The notes beneath the pieces were generated by a model, which was not told the origin of the DNA, did no database searches, and saw nothing but the letters and a program-made list of their open reading frames with translations. DNA of 64,000 nucleotides, taken from the NCBI RefSeq assembly GCF_005222785.1, contig NZ_STGH01000003.1, forward strand, positions 248,001-312,000, written 5' to 3'. Origin of the DNA: Rhodobacter sp. SY28-1. GTDB lineage: Bacteria > Pseudomonadota > Alphaproteobacteria > Rhodobacterales > Rhodobacteraceae. Below, one piece after another: positions 16,840 through 26,958 of the stretch (positions within the stretch are counted from its first letter, which is position 1; each line of letters starts with the position of its first letter). The position numbers were made by a program, and so were the translations under genes.

Positions 16840-17304
16840 TCACAATGCCTGCGCTGCCGCCAGAACCTCGTCGGCATGGCCCTTGACGCTGACCTTGTTC
16901 CAGACCCGCGCCACCTTGCCCGTCCCGTCTATCAGCACCGTCGTCCGCTCGATCCCCATGTAGGTCTTGCCGTACATGCTTTTCTCCAGCCAGACGCCGT
17001 AGTCCTCGCTGGTCGTCCCGGTCTCGTCCGAGGCCAGGATTATCCCGTCCAAGCCATGCTTCTTGCAGAACTTGTCATGGCTCTTCACGCTGTCCTTCGA
17101 CAGGCCGATCACCGTGGTTCCGGCGGCGGTGAACTCGGCCTTACGGGCGTTGAAATCCTGCGCCTCCAGCGTGCAGCCGGGCGTGTCGTCCTTGGGGTAG
17201 AAATACAGCACCACCTTGCCCGGTCGCAGAGCCGACAGCGTCACGGTGCCGCCACCATCGCGTGGCAGGGTGAAATCGGGGGCGATCTGTCCTTGGGAAA
17301 TCAT
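16840..17304 (-). CDS. bcp: Thiol peroxidase of the Bcp/PrxQ family
   Basis: 154 residues from the ATG at 17304 (MISQGQIAPDFTLP); the longer frame upstream lacks family sequence. It reduces hydroperoxides with thioredoxin as donor. The peroxidatic cysteine is Cys44 in KDDTPGCTLEA, preceded by the conserved YFYPKD. The resolving cysteine usual five residues later is absent (Gln49); the next candidate is Cys80 (KFCKKHG), so it may be a PrxQ variant with a distant resolving Cys or a one-Cys enzyme. The gene is monocistronic or leads into DUF455. Confidence 0.92.
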   Translation of the reverse strand: MISQGQIAPDFTLPRDGGGTVTLSALRPGKVVLYFYPKDDTPGCTLEAQDFNARKAEFTAAGTTVIGLSKDSVKSHDKFCKKHGLDGIILASDETGTTSEDYGVWLEKSMYGKTYMGIERTTVLIDGTGKVARVWNKVSVKGHADEVLAAAQAL

Positions 17305-17460
17305 GCGCGGCTCCTTGCCCGGTCGCGGGCGTGTCAGGGATTGTGACTTTCCATCTAGCGGATGATCCGCAAAGATAAAGATGCGTCGTGGGCTGGTTGG
17401 GCACGGCGGGCAAAGAACATGCCGCAAGGCAGGTCGGGGTAGCGAGGCAGAAGGCAGAAG

Positions 17461-20400
17461 ATGCAGGACCAGTCGGCGGGGTTGGAAGACGGGGCCGGCC
17501 CCGTTGCCGCACCGCCGCGATCAAGGTTGCCGACGCTGCGCCTGAGCCGGGCAGAGCGCGGCCCGTCCGACATTGCGCCATCACCGCCGGTCAGACGCCC
17601 CCGCAGGCGGGGCCGCCTGAGTCTGACCGTGATCGTGACGCTGGTCGTGATGGCGCTGGCCTTCGGCTATCTGACGCTCTCCTATACCGGCAAGACGCTG
17701 CGCCTGCCGACCTGGAGCGTGGCCGAAATCGAGGCGCGGCTGAACGAAAGCCTTGACGGCGCGCGGTTGCCGAAAGGGTCGGCCCTGTCGCTTGGCGCGG
17801 TGGAACTGGCGGTCGACAGCGACTTCGTCCCGCGCTTCCGGATGCAGGACATCCGGCTGATCGCCAGCACGGGCCGGTCGCTTCTGACCCTGCCCGAGGC
17901 GTCCTTGTCCTTCGATCCGACCTCGCTTCTGTCGGGCAAGATCCGACCCAGCCATGTGCGCCTGACCGGGGCCCGCATCGCCGTCCGCCGGGATGCGGCG
18001 GGCCGGATCGACCTGCAGTTCGAGGGGCGCACCCCGGCTGCCGGACCAAGGGACGCCGCGGCCGTGCTCGCGGCGGTGGAACGGCTGTTTGCAAGCCCGA
18101 CGTTCGCCTCGCTGCAGACGATCGAGGCCGAAGGCCTGACCCTGAACCTGACCGACGACCGCGCCGGGCGCAGCTGGCAGGTCGGAGACGGCCGTCTGGT
18201 CATCGAAAACGGCGCGACTGCGATTTCCGCCGAATTGGGGCTGACGCTGCTGGACGGGGCCGATCCGGCGCAGGCCGTGCTGACACTTGTGTCCGACAAG
18301 GATGCCGAAACGGCCCGGCTTGCCGCCAAGGTCGACAACATCGCCGCGACCGACCTTGCCGCGATGGCCCCGCCACTGGCGTTCCTGGCCTTCGTCGATG
18401 CGCCGATCTCGGGCCGGCTGGAGGCGCGGCTGGATGACGCCGGCAGCTTTGCCAGCCTGTCGGGCACTCTTGGCTTTGGCGCCGGAAGCCTTGCCCCGGG
18501 CCGGGGTGCGCGACCTGTGGCCTTTGACAGGGCCTCGCTCTCGCTCAGCTATGATCCCTTCGCCGCCCGGATCGACCTTGCCAACCTGTCGGTCGAAAGT
18601 GCCTCGCTGCGGCTGACGGCCCGCGGGCATGGCGACCTGCTGGACGCCTTGGGCGCGCCCGTGGTGCCCGGCGCGCTGCCCGACAGCATCCAGACACAGA
18701 TCGCCTTCGACAGGGTGATGGTCGACCCCGAGGGCCTGTTCGAAGCGCCGGTCCGCTTCAACCAGGGCGCCCTCGACCTGCGGTTGCGCCTAGACCCGTT
18801 CCGGATGGACATCGGCCAGTTGTCGCTGGTCGAAGGCGACGAACGCCTCCTCCTCTCCGGCTCGGTCGCGGCCGAGGAGGCAGGCTGGGGCGGGGCGCTG
18901 GACCTGTCGCTGAACCAGATCGCGACCGAGCGGCTTCTGAAGGTCTGGCCGGTCTCGGTCGTGCCGAGGACCCGGGTCTGGTTTGCCGACAACGTGGGGC
19001 AGGGGCAGCTGACTGACGTGCAGGCGGCCCTGCGGCTGGAACCCGGCGGGCAGCCGCAGTTCAACCTGTCCTACGAATTCTTCGATACCGAGGTCCGCTT
19101 TGTGCGCACCCTGCCGCCGATCCTGAACGGGCGCGGCCATTCCACGCTGGACAACAAGACCTACCTTGTCGCGCTGGACCAGGGCCATGTCATCGCGCCC
19201 GAGGGGGGGCGGATCGAGGCGGACGGGACCGTCTTCCAGATCCTCGACATCACCCAGCGCCCGGCGACGGCCAAGGTCGATCTTGTCACTTCGGCCAGCC
19301 TGACCGCCACGCTGTCGCTTCTGGACCAGGAACCGTTCAGCTTCTTTTCCAAGGCCGGGCAACCCTACAACCTCGGCGACGGGCGCGCCGAGCTTCAGGC
19401 CACGATCCTGATGCCGATGAAGCCGAAGATCCCCTTCGAAGAGGTGAACTTCACCGTCGCCGGGACGATCCGCGACTTCACCTCGCCCGTGCTGGTGCCG
19501 GGCCGCATCCTGACCGCGCCGGAGGTGGCCGTGGCGGTCAATACCGACGGGTTGCAGCTGGCTGGCAAGGGCAAGCTTGACCTGATGCCCGTCGACCTGA
19601 CCTACCTGCAGGGCTTCGGGCCGGAACAGAAGGGACGCGCCCGGGTCAACGGGACGGTGATGCTGTCCGACGCCGTCCTGCGCGACTTCGGGGTCGAACT
19701 GCCCGCCGGATCGGTCAGGGGCGAGGGGCCAGCGGCGATTGACGTGGCCATGGTCAAGGACGAACCCCCGCAGCTGACCCTGACCTCGAATCTGACCGGC
19801 CTTGCCCTGCGGCTGGATGCGCTTGGCTGGTCGAAGGGGGCCACGGCCAAGGCCGCGCTTGACCTGGAGGCGACGCTGTCCCGCCAACCGGTGGTGGAGC
19901 GTCTGACCCTGAAGGCCGCGGGGCTGGACGCGCGGGGTCGGATCACCACGCGGGAGAACGGCGGGCTCGACAAGGCCGAATTCGACCGGGTGGTCGCGGG
20001 CGACTGGCTGGACGCCCCCGTCACGCTGACCGGGCGCGGAAAGGGAGCCGCGGTCGATGTCGCGCTGACTGGCGGCACGCTGGACATGCGCAGGATGCCC
20101 GAAGGCGACAGTGGCGCCGGGGGCGGCGGGCCGATCAGGGTTCGCCTTGATGCGCTGCGGATTTCCGAAGGCATCCGGCTGACCGACTTCCGCGGCGATT
20201 TCGGATCGAATGGCGGGTTCAACGGGACCTTCACCGCAGGGGTCAACGGCAGCGCCGAGATCGCGGGTGTCGCTGCGCCGGCCAAGTTTGGCACCGCCGT
20301 CCGCATCACCTCGCAGAACGCAGGCGCGGTGATGGCCGCGGCAGGCATCTTCGATCAGGGGCGCGGCGGGACCTTGGACATGACGATGGTTCCGCGCGGT

Positions 20401-20886
20401 CCCAAGGGCGAATACAGCGGCAAGGCGACCTTCACCCGCCTGCGCGTGCAAGGTGCGCCCGCACTGGCCGAGCTTTTGTCCGCGGTATCTGTCGTGGGCC
20501 TGCTGGAACAGATGAACGGCGAAGGCCTTGCCTTCAACAACGGCGAAGTCTCGTTCATCCTGTCGCCGAAGGCCGTCGAGATCACGCAAGGTTCGGCGGT
20601 CGGGGCCTCGCTTGGCATTTCCTTTGCAGGCCTCTATCTGACCGGCAGCGGGCGGATCGACCTTCAGGGGGTGATCTCGCCGATCTATCTGGTGAACGGG
20701 GTGGGACAGATCCTGACACGGCGCGGCGAGGGGCTCTTCGGCTTCAACTACCGGCTGACCGGGACGACCGCCGATCCCAATGTGTCGGTCAACCCGCTGT
20801 CGGTGCTGACCCCGGGCATGTTCCGCGAACTGTTCCGCCAGCGCCCGCCGAACCTGAAGGACGCCGAAGGGGATACGGGCGGATGA
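17461..20886 (+). CDS. AsmA/YhdP-like large envelope protein (DUF3971)
   Basis: 1141 residues. A disordered basic cytoplasmic leader (RRPRRRGRL) precedes one membrane helix (about 53-75), then about 1050 periplasmic residues of repeating beta sheet with DUF3971-like and AsmA-type C-terminal segments ([20 protein letters not shown], then [20 protein letters not shown]). YhdP, TamB and AsmA proteins form hydrophobic-grooved bridges for phospholipid traffic to the outer membrane; that role is inferred from family. The start at 17461 is preceded by GGCAGAAG. The last bases overlap queA (ATGA, 20883-20886), so translation is coupled. Confidence 0.82.
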   Translation: MQDQSAGLEDGAGPVAAPPRSRLPTLRLSRAERGPSDIAPSPPVRRPRRRGRLSLTVIVTLVVMALAFGYLTLSYTGKTLRLPTWSVAEIEARLNESLDGARLPKGSALSLGAVELAVDSDFVPRFRMQDIRLIASTGRSLLTLPEASLSFDPTSLLSGKIRPSHVRLTGARIAVRRDAAGRIDLQFEGRTPAAGPRDAAAVLAAVERLFASPTFASLQTIEAEGLTLNLTDDRAGRSWQVGDGRLVIENGATAISAELGLTLLDGADPAQAVLTLVSDKDAETARLAAKVDNIAATDLAAMAPPLAFLAFVDAPISGRLEARLDDAGSFASLSGTLGFGAGSLAPGRGARPVAFDRASLSLSYDPFAARIDLANLSVESASLRLTARGHGDLLDALGAPVVPGALPDSIQTQIAFDRVMVDPEGLFEAPVRFNQGALDLRLRLDPFRMDIGQLSLVEGDERLLLSGSVAAEEAGWGGALDLSLNQIATERLLKVWPVSVVPRTRVWFADNVGQGQLTDVQAALRLEPGGQPQFNLSYEFFDTEVRFVRTLPPILNGRGHSTLDNKTYLVALDQGHVIAPEGGRIEADGTVFQILDITQRPATAKVDLVTSASLTATLSLLDQEPFSFFSKAGQPYNLGDGRAELQATILMPMKPKIPFEEVNFTVAGTIRDFTSPVLVPGRILTAPEVAVAVNTDGLQLAGKGKLDLMPVDLTYLQGFGPEQKGRARVNGTVMLSDAVLRDFGVELPAGSVRGEGPAAIDVAMVKDEPPQLTLTSNLTGLALRLDALGWSKGATAKAALDLEATLSRQPVVERLTLKAAGLDARGRITTRENGGLDKAEFDRVVAGDWLDAPVTLTGRGKGAAVDVALTGGTLDMRRMPEGDSGAGGGGPIRVRLDALRISEGIRLTDFRGDFGSNGGFNGTFTAGVNGSAEIAGVAAPAKFGTAVRITSQNAGAVMAAAGIFDQGRGGTLDMTMVPRGPKGEYSGKATFTRLRVQGAPALAELLSAVSVVGLLEQMNGEGLAFNNGEVSFILSPKAVEITQGSAVGASLGISFAGLYLTGSGRIDLQGVISPIYLVNGVGQILTRRGEGLFGFNYRLTGTTADPNVSVNPLSVLTPGMFRELFRQRPPNLKDAEGDTGG

Positions 20887-21923
20887 AGCTGGACGATTTC
20901 GACTTTGACCTGCCGGAGGGCCTGATCGCCACTCGGCCGGCCCGGCCCCGCACGTCGGCGCGGCTGCTGCTGGCCGAGGGCGACCGGATCAGCGACCGGC
21001 ATGTCTCCGATCTGGTGGACATCTTCCGTCCCGGCGACCGTCTGGTCCTGAACAACACCAGGGTCCTGCCCGCGCGCCTCTTCGGCACCCGCCAGCGCGG
21101 CGAGGCCGTAGCGAAGGTCGAGGTCACGCTTCTGGAACCCCAGCCCAGGGGCTGGCGCGCCCTGGCCAAGCCCCTGCGGAAGGTCCAGCCGGGCGAGGTG
21201 ATCCGCTTCTCTGACCGTCTGTCTGCCACCGTGGCCGAGAAGACGGAAACCGACCTGACGCTGGCCTTCGACCTGACCGGCGAGGATTTCGATGCCGCCT
21301 TGGCCGAGGCAGGCGTGATGCCGCTGCCGCCCTATATCGCCGCCAAGCGCGCGGCGGATGACCAGGACCGCACCGACTACCAGACGGTCTTTGCCCGCCA
21401 TGCCGGGGCCGTTGCCGCGCCGACCGCCTCGCTGCATTTCGACGAGGATCTTCTCAAGACCCTTGCCGCCAAAGGGGTCGAGTTCACCGAAGTCACCCTG
21501 CATGTCGGCGCGGGAACCTTCCTGCCGGTCAAGGTTCAGGACGTGACCACCCACCGGATGCACGCCGAATGGGGCCGGGTCTCGGCGGCCGCGGCCGAGG
21601 AGATCAACGCGACCAAACGGGCAGGGGGCCGGGTAATCCCGGTCGGCACCACCGCGCTCCGCCTGATCGAAAGTGCGGCCGACGAGGAGGGCGTCCTGCA
21701 CCCCTATGAGGCCGCGACCGACATCTTCATCTATCCCGGCTATCGTTTCCGGGTCACCGATGCGCTGATGACCAACTTCCACCTGCCGAAATCGACGCTG
21801 GTGATGCTGGTCTCGGCCCTGATGGGCGAGGCGCGCATCCGCGAAATCTATGCCCATGCGATCCGCGAAGGGTATCGCTTCTTCAGCTATGGCGACAGCT
21901 CGCTTCTGATCCCTAACGGGTGA
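20883..21923 (+). CDS. queA: tRNA preQ1(34) S-adenosylmethionine ribosyltransferase-isomerase
   Basis: Transfers and isomerises the ribosyl group of SAM onto preQ1 at the wobble position of tRNAs, making epoxyqueuosine. 346 residues, full length, with the family segments [17 protein letters not shown] at the N-terminus, [40 protein letters not shown] and [16 protein letters not shown]. The ATG at 20883 overlaps the AsmA-like stop. It ends in an 11-base convergent overlap with the acetyltransferase gene. No tgt gene is in the window. Confidence 0.97.
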   Translation: MKLDDFDFDLPEGLIATRPARPRTSARLLLAEGDRISDRHVSDLVDIFRPGDRLVLNNTRVLPARLFGTRQRGEAVAKVEVTLLEPQPRGWRALAKPLRKVQPGEVIRFSDRLSATVAEKTETDLTLAFDLTGEDFDAALAEAGVMPLPPYIAAKRAADDQDRTDYQTVFARHAGAVAAPTASLHFDEDLLKTLAAKGVEFTEVTLHVGAGTFLPVKVQDVTTHRMHAEWGRVSAAAAEEINATKRAGGRVIPVGTTALRLIESAADEEGVLHPYEAATDIFIYPGYRFRVTDALMTNFHLPKSTLVMLVSALMGEARIREIYAHAIREGYRFFSYGDSSLLIPNG

Positions 21924-22641
21924 AGACGAAGCCCTGCCAGTCGCCCCGGTCCCGCCCGCGCGGGGCAAGGTCCAGCGCCGCCCGGTCGCAGGCCTTGAAG
22001 CCGCAGGACAGAAGCAGCCGTGCCGAGGCCCGGTTTTCGGGGTGCACGCGCGCGGTGATCCGGGTGATCTGCGGCTTGCGAAGGGCCAGCCGATCCAGGA
22101 ACCGCTGCACCATCTGCCGTCCCAGCCCCTTGCCGCGATGGGCTGCGCCGATCCAGTAACTCAACTCGCCCGTGTCGGGCGTCACGCCATATTCCAGGCG
22201 GACCTGGCCGATGGGCTGGCCGCCCAGCGTCGCGACCCGGACCTTGTGATGGCCGCCTTCGGTCGACAGCGCGATCAGGGCCCGCGCCGTGTCGTCATTG
22301 AGGGCCGCGGGCCGATCCTCCAACATCCAGGTCCAAAGGCCGGGGTCGGACATCAGGGCGCGATAGACGGCCAGGTCATCCTCGACCCAGACCCGCAGGG
22401 TCAGTGCGGGGTCCTTGTGGTAGACCGGCGTGCCACCGATCTGCTTGTGCAGCGGAATTGCGCCCACCTGCCAAGAGAGTGGCGCGGCGAGGTCTTCGTC
22501 CTCCTCCGGGACATAGTGGACCCAGCCCTGCTGGAGCGGACAATAGGCAAGATCGGCACCAACGACGCGGGCTTCTTCCAACTCGCGCGCATCCAGGACA
22601 CCGTCAAATCGTTTGCGAAGATCGTTGCCGTGCCGTGCCAT
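21913..22641 (-). CDS. GNAT-family N-acetyltransferase
   Basis: 242 residues from the ATG at 22641, which has a consensus GGAGGA site eight bases before it. The C-terminal half is a GNAT fold: [19 protein letters not shown] (beta4), then the acetyl-CoA loop [17 protein letters not shown] and [17 protein letters not shown] near the end. The N-terminal 80 residues, rich in acidic residues ([12 protein letters not shown]), are not GNAT and may form a lid or partner surface. Substrate unknown. Its last 11 bases overlap queA on the opposite strand. Confidence 0.82.
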   Translation of the reverse strand: MARHGNDLRKRFDGVLDARELEEARVVGADLAYCPLQQGWVHYVPEEDEDLAAPLSWQVGAIPLHKQIGGTPVYHKDPALTLRVWVEDDLAVYRALMSDPGLWTWMLEDRPAALNDDTARALIALSTEGGHHKVRVATLGGQPIGQVRLEYGVTPDTGELSYWIGAAHRGKGLGRQMVQRFLDRLALRKPQITRITARVHPENRASARLLLSCGFKACDRAALDLAPRGRDRGDWQGFVFTR

Positions 22642-22793
22642 ACGTCCTCCAGAAGAATGCTGATTTACTATGATCCCGCAGATGGGAAGGCGGTTGGGGA
22701 TTTCAACAGGCCAAACCGGAAACAATCGCGTGCGGCTTGCCAGAGCGGGGGAGTTCGGGCAGGGAACAGGACAAAGCAGGGAAAGGACGAAGC

Positions 22794-23144
22794 ATGAGCT
22801 ACCTTGCCGTCAAGGCCATCCTCTCCGGGCTTCTCATCGCGGCGATTTCCCAGATCGCCCTGCGCAGTCCCGGCTTTGCCGCGCTGGTGGCGTCACTGCC
22901 CCTGGTGTCGATCCTGGGGATGATCTGGCTCTGGAACGATACGCGCGACGGCGCCCGGATCGCCTCGCATTCCGAGGCGACGTTCTGGTATGTCCTGCCT
23001 TCGCTGCCGATGTTTCTGCTGGTGCCCTGGCTGATGCGGCAGGATGTCGGCTTTTGGCCCGCGCTGTCGCTTGGCTGCGCCCTGACGGTCGCGCTGTACT
23101 TCGGTCTGATGTGGCTGGCACCCCGCTTCAACCTTCCGCTCTGA
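22794..23144 (+). CDS. DUF3147 family small membrane protein
   Basis: 116 residues, nearly all hydrophobic, with four predicted helices: VKAILSGLLIAAISQIA, LVASLPLVSILGMIWLW, FWYVLPSLPMFLLVPWL and ALSLGCALTVALYFGLMWL. The SLPLVSILGMIWLWND and EATFWYVLPSLPMFLLVPWL segments are those I recognise from DUF3147 proteins. Function unknown; the fold suggests a small transporter or membrane partner. The ATG at 22794 follows AAGGAC; an earlier in-frame start would add a polar leader. It is 13 bases before the MFS gene and probably co-transcribed with it. Confidence 0.8.
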   Translation: MSYLAVKAILSGLLIAAISQIALRSPGFAALVASLPLVSILGMIWLWNDTRDGARIASHSEATFWYVLPSLPMFLLVPWLMRQDVGFWPALSLGCALTVALYFGLMWLAPRFNLPL

Positions 23145-23157
23145 AAAGGCTCCGCCC

Positions 23158-24408
23158 ATGCTGAAGGTTCTCACCCAATCCTGGCCGCTCTTGATGGGCG
23201 TCATGCTTCTGATGGTCGGCAACGGCATCCAGGGCACGCTTCTGGGCATCCGCGGCAATATCGAGGGCTTCACGACCTATCAGCTGTCCTATGTGATGGC
23301 CGCCTATTTCCTGGGCTTCCTCTTCGGCTCCTGGGCTGCGCCCCGGATGATCCGCCGGGTGGGCCATGTCCGGGTCTTTGCCGCCCTCGGCTCGCTGATT
23401 TCGGCGATTCTGGTGATCTATCCGGTCTACCCGGACTGGGTCATCTGGACCCTGCTGCGCGTCTTCGCGGGCTTCTGCTTTTCCGGCATCTACATCACCG
23501 CCGAAAGCTGGATCAACAACACCGCCAGCAATGACACCCGCGGCCAGGCGTTGTCGGCCTACATGATCGTGCAGATGATCGGCATCATCGCCTCCCAGGT
23601 GCTGCTGAACCTGCCCGACCCCTCGGGCTTTGCCTTGTTCATCCTGCCTTCCGTGCTGGTGTCGCTGGCCTTCATGCCGATCCTCCTTGCCCCCACGCCC
23701 GCGCCCGCCTTCGATTCCACCCGCCGCCTTTCCTTCCGACGGCTCTTCACAATCTCCCCGCTCGGCTGCGTCGGGATGCTGCTGACCGGCGGCGTCTTCT
23801 CGGCGATGTTCGGCATGGCCTCGGTCTGGGGCGCGCAAGAGGGACTGACGCTGGGTCAGATCTCGATCTTCGTCGGTGCGCTTTATGTCGGCGGCCTGGT
23901 CCTGCAGTACCCGATCGGCTGGGCCTCGGACCGGATGGACCGCCGGACGCTCATCATGGGTCTATCGGCCGTTGCAGCGGTTGTCATGACCCTTGCGGCC
24001 TTCGTTCCCTTGCCCTTCCCGGCCTATGTCGGCGTCGCCCTGATCCTTGGCGGCATCACCAACCCGGTCTATGCGCTGCTCATCGCCTACACGAACGACT
24101 TCCTGTCGCGCGAACAGATGGCGGGCGCCTCGGCCGGTCTCATCTTCCTCAACGGTTTTGGCGCGATCTTCGGACCCACCTCGACCGGCTGGGTGATGGA
24201 GCAGATCGGCCCCTCGGGCTTCTTTCTCTTCATCGGCATCCTCTACGCCGCCCTTGCCGGTTACGCGGTCTACCGCATGACCCGCCGGGCCTCCCCCACC
24301 GTCTCCGGCGCGTTCCGCGGCGTCACCCCCGGCGCCTCGCCCCTCGCGGTCGAGGCCGTGCTGGACGAGGCCGTTAAGGAAGATCCCCCGCCCGGGACCG
24401 CCACCTGA
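23158..24408 (+). CDS. MFS transporter, YcaD-like
   Basis: 416 residues, about 12 helices. Motif A-like FLGFLFGSWAAPRMIRRVGH lies after helix 2, and AESWINNTASNDTRGQALSAY, the cytoplasmic segment typical of YcaD-type carriers, lies in the first half. The last 45 residues are a soluble tail (SPTVSGAFRGVTPGASPLAV). Substrate unknown. It follows DUF3147 by 13 bases. Confidence 0.88.
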   Translation: MLKVLTQSWPLLMGVMLLMVGNGIQGTLLGIRGNIEGFTTYQLSYVMAAYFLGFLFGSWAAPRMIRRVGHVRVFAALGSLISAILVIYPVYPDWVIWTLLRVFAGFCFSGIYITAESWINNTASNDTRGQALSAYMIVQMIGIIASQVLLNLPDPSGFALFILPSVLVSLAFMPILLAPTPAPAFDSTRRLSFRRLFTISPLGCVGMLLTGGVFSAMFGMASVWGAQEGLTLGQISIFVGALYVGGLVLQYPIGWASDRMDRRTLIMGLSAVAAVVMTLAAFVPLPFPAYVGVALILGGITNPVYALLIAYTNDFLSREQMAGASAGLIFLNGFGAIFGPTSTGWVMEQIGPSGFFLFIGILYAALAGYAVYRMTRRASPTVSGAFRGVTPGASPLAVEAVLDEAVKEDPPPGTAT

Positions 24409-24470
24409 GATCGGTGGTTGCGATATCGGCCAATCCCTGCAAGGCTTTGCCTGACGCAGGGAGGAAACCG

Positions 24471-25055
24471 ATGTCCGATCCGATCGAGCTTCTGGACTTC
24501 TGGCTGCATGAGATCGGGCCGGACGGCTGGTACGCGGGCGGGGAAGAGATCGACACTCTCTGTCGCGATCGGTTCGAGGATCTCTGGCAAGCCGCCCATG
24601 ACGGAGGCCTCGACCATTGGGTCGACGGCACCGTGGGCACGCTGGCCTACCTGATCCTGACCGACCAGATCCCGCGCAACATCCATCGCGGCACCGCGCT
24701 CGCCTTCGCCACCGACGCCCGCGCCCGGGCCGCCGCCCGCAAGGCGCTTGAGGCGGGCTGGGACATGAACGCCCCGGAACCCGAACGCCAGTTCTTCTAC
24801 ATGCCGTTCGAGCATTCCGAGGACCCCGCCGATCAGGCTCTGTCGGTGCAGCTTCTGACCGAACGGCTGGCCTCGGATCCCGAAATGGCGCTGCACGCCC
24901 GCGCGCATCAAGAGGTCATCGCCCGCTTTGGCCGCTTTCCGACCCGCAACGAGGCGCTGGGGCGGGCCAGCAGTGCCGAGGAACAGACTTACCTCGCTGA
25001 CGGGGGCTACATGGCCGTCGTCAACCGGCTGAAAAGCCATGCATCCGGTGCATAG
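24471..25055 (+). CDS. DUF924 family protein
   Basis: 194 residues, cytosolic and helical. Family landmarks are the opening IELLDFWLHEIGPDGWY, the LAYLILTDQIPRNIHRGT segment, RQFFYMPFEHSEDPADQ and ARFGRFPTRNEALGR. The all-helical fold resembles TPR-like proteins; there is no established role. The ATG at 24471 has a GGGAGGAAA site. It precedes lpdA in the same direction, 76 bases away, but lpdA has its own candidate operator. Confidence 0.85.
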   Translation: MSDPIELLDFWLHEIGPDGWYAGGEEIDTLCRDRFEDLWQAAHDGGLDHWVDGTVGTLAYLILTDQIPRNIHRGTALAFATDARARAAARKALEAGWDMNAPEPERQFFYMPFEHSEDPADQALSVQLLTERLASDPEMALHARAHQEVIARFGRFPTRNEALGRASSAEEQTYLADGGYMAVVNRLKSHASGA

Positions 25056-25092
25056 GGCCACGGCAAGGCCAGTGTTGCTTGAGGATTTCAGA

Positions 25093-25110
25093 TAGTTTAA
25101 TGGCAAACTA
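25093..25110. promoter_or_regulatory. Perfect inverted repeat before lpdA
   Basis: TAGTTT-N6-AAACTA, a perfect 6-bp dyad with an AT-rich centre, ends 21 bases before the lpdA ATG. Spacing and symmetry suit a dimeric repressor covering the promoter or ribosome site. The regulator is not identified. Confidence 0.45.
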
Positions 25111-25131
25111 CTTTTTCTGGAGGAGGGAAAG

Positions 25132-26529
25132 ATGGCTGCCCAAAGCTTCGACGTAATCGTGATCGGTGCCGGACCGGGGGGCTATGTTGCCGCCATCCGT
25201 GCCAGCCAGCTTGGCCAGAAGGTCGCCATCGTCGAACGGGAACACCTGGGCGGCATCTGCCTCAACTGGGGTTGCATCCCGACCAAGGCGCTTCTCCGCA
25301 GTGCCGAGGTCTTCCACCTGATGCATCGCGCCAAGGAATTCGGCCTTTCCGCGCAAGGCATCGGCTACGACCTGCCCGCCGTTGTGGCGCGGTCTCGCGC
25401 CGTCGCGAAGCAGCTGTCGGGCGGCATCGGCCATCTGATGAAGAAGAACAAGGTTACCGTCTTCATGGGCGCGGCCACCCTGCCGAAGAAGGGCACCGTT
25501 TCGGTCAAGACCGACAAGGGCACGGAAGAGCTGACCGCGAAGTCGATCATCCTCGCCACCGGTGCGCGGGCGCGGGAACTGCCGGGGCTGGAGGCGGACG
25601 GCGATCTCGTCTGGTCCTACAAGCATGCCCTCGTCGCCGCGCGGATGCCGAAGAAGCTGCTGGTGATCGGCTCGGGCGCCATCGGCATCGAATTCGCCAG
25701 TTTCTTCAACACCTTGGGCGCCGATACCACGGTTGTCGAAGTGATGGACCGCATCCTGCCGGTGGAAGACGCCGAAATCTCCGCCTTCGCCAAGAAGTCC
25801 TTCGTCAAGCAGGGGATGAAGATCCTGGAAAAGGCCGCGGTCAAGAAGCTGGACCGCAAGCCGGGCGTCGGTGTGACTGCCCATATCGAGCAGGACGGGA
25901 AAGTCACCACGCAGGAGTTTGACACCGTCATCTCTGCCGTGGGCATCGTCGGCAACGTCGAAAACCTCGGCCTCGAAGCCCTGGGCGTGAAGATCGACCG
26001 CACCCATGTCGTCACGGACGAATACTGCCGCACTGGCGTCGAGGGTCTTTATGCCATCGGCGACATCGCCGGCGCGCCCTGGCTTGCGCACAAGGCAAGC
26101 CATGAGGGCGTTATGGTTGCCGAACTGATCGCGGGCGGCCATCCGCATCCGATCAAGCCGAACTCCATCGCGGGCTGCACCTATTGCCATCCGCAGGTCG
26201 CCAGCGTCGGCCTGACGGAAGCCAAGGCGAAAGAGGCTGGCTATACGGTGAAGGTCGGCCGTTTCCCCTTTCTCGGCAATGGCAAGGCCATCGCTCTGGG
26301 TGAAAGCGAAGGCATGATAAAGACCGTCTTCGACGCTAATACGGGGGAGCTTCTGGGCGCCCACATGGTTGGCGCGGAAGTGACCGAGCTGATCCAGGGC
26401 TATGTCGTCGGCCGCAGCCTTGAGACGACCGAGGAAGACCTGATGAACACCGTCTTCCCGCACCCGACCCTGTCTGAAATGATGCACGAAGCCGTGCTCG
26501 ACGCCTACGGACGCGCGCTGCACATCTAG
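25132..26529 (+). CDS. lpdA: Dihydrolipoyl dehydrogenase
   Basis: E3 component of 2-oxoacid dehydrogenase complexes and glycine cleavage; re-oxidises dihydrolipoamide with NAD+. 465 residues: FAD-binding GAGPGGYVAAI (12-22), redox pair Cys43/Cys48 in CLNWGCIPTKAL, NAD-binding GSGAIGIEFASFF, FAD-binding GLYAIGDIAGAPWLAHKASH, and the C-terminal dimer interface with the catalytic His-Glu dyad in HPHPTLSEMMHEA. No E1 or E2 genes are adjacent, so this stand-alone copy may serve one or several complexes. It has an AGGAGGG ribosome site. Its TAG stop abuts the stop of the convergent membrane-protein gene with no base between. Confidence 0.97.
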   Translation: MAAQSFDVIVIGAGPGGYVAAIRASQLGQKVAIVEREHLGGICLNWGCIPTKALLRSAEVFHLMHRAKEFGLSAQGIGYDLPAVVARSRAVAKQLSGGIGHLMKKNKVTVFMGAATLPKKGTVSVKTDKGTEELTAKSIILATGARARELPGLEADGDLVWSYKHALVAARMPKKLLVIGSGAIGIEFASFFNTLGADTTVVEVMDRILPVEDAEISAFAKKSFVKQGMKILEKAAVKKLDRKPGVGVTAHIEQDGKVTTQEFDTVISAVGIVGNVENLGLEALGVKIDRTHVVTDEYCRTGVEGLYAIGDIAGAPWLAHKASHEGVMVAELIAGGHPHPIKPNSIAGCTYCHPQVASVGLTEAKAKEAGYTVKVGRFPFLGNGKAIALGESEGMIKTVFDANTGELLGAHMVGAEVTELIQGYVVGRSLETTEEDLMNTVFPHPTLSEMMHEAVLDAYGRALHI

Positions 26530-26958
26530 TCAGCTGAAGCCGATCATCCGCCCCGCGACCAGCGCCGCGCTCCACAGCAGAAGCGAGGCCAGCGCCGCCG
26601 GGGCGGAAAGTTCCCCGGCCCGCAGGTGCCAGGCGGCATTGGCCAGGGCCAGGGCAATCAGCGCCAGCTTGGCCTGGAACCAGCGGTTGCCGACATAATC
26701 CCCGGCCTGGGCGATGAACAGCAGCGCACCACAGCCCGCCGCCAGCACCAGCCCGGACACGGCATAGGGTCTCAGCGCGCGGATCGTCGCCCTTCCGGCC
26801 CGGCGGTCGCCAAGCGAGGTCACCGCCATCGGCACCACCGTCCCGAACAGAAGCGCGATTCCCGCGATATGCCCCGAACTGACCAGCGGATAAGTCCAGC
26901 GCGACCTGCGCAGATGCTCGGCCAGGGTGCTCGCTTCCAGGGTCTCGATCAAAGTCAC
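26530..26958 (-). CDS. Four-helix membrane protein (DUF6644/CopD-like), partner of the secreted His-His protein
   Basis: 142 residues with four hydrophobic helices (RWTYPLVSSGHIAGIALLFGT; PYAVSGLVLAAGCGALLFIA; FQAKLALIALALANAAWHL; ALASLLLWSAALVAGRMIG). Histidines lie in or at the edge of helices 1 (SGHIAG) and 3 (AWHLRAG), as in haem- or copper-linked CopD/DUF2214-type proteins, but family assignment by eye is tentative. It overlaps the stop of the upstream secreted-protein gene by four bases (26955-26958), a translationally coupled pair. Function not established; a metal or redox role is an inference. Confidence 0.6.
   Translation of the reverse strand: MTLIETLEASTLAEHLRRSRWTYPLVSSGHIAGIALLFGTVVPMAVTSLGDRRAGRATIRALRPYAVSGLVLAAGCGALLFIAQAGDYVGNRWFQAKLALIALALANAAWHLRAGELSAPAALASLLLWSAALVAGRMIGFS

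Noticed and set aside
18790-20589. Minus-strand open frame over the AsmA-like gene
   Set aside because: Antisense shadow with low-complexity composition and no ribosome site.
22642-22793. Possible small gene between the GNAT and DUF3147 genes
   Set aside because: The frames there lack a ribosome site and a coding pattern; the tract reads as the shared promoter of divergent genes.
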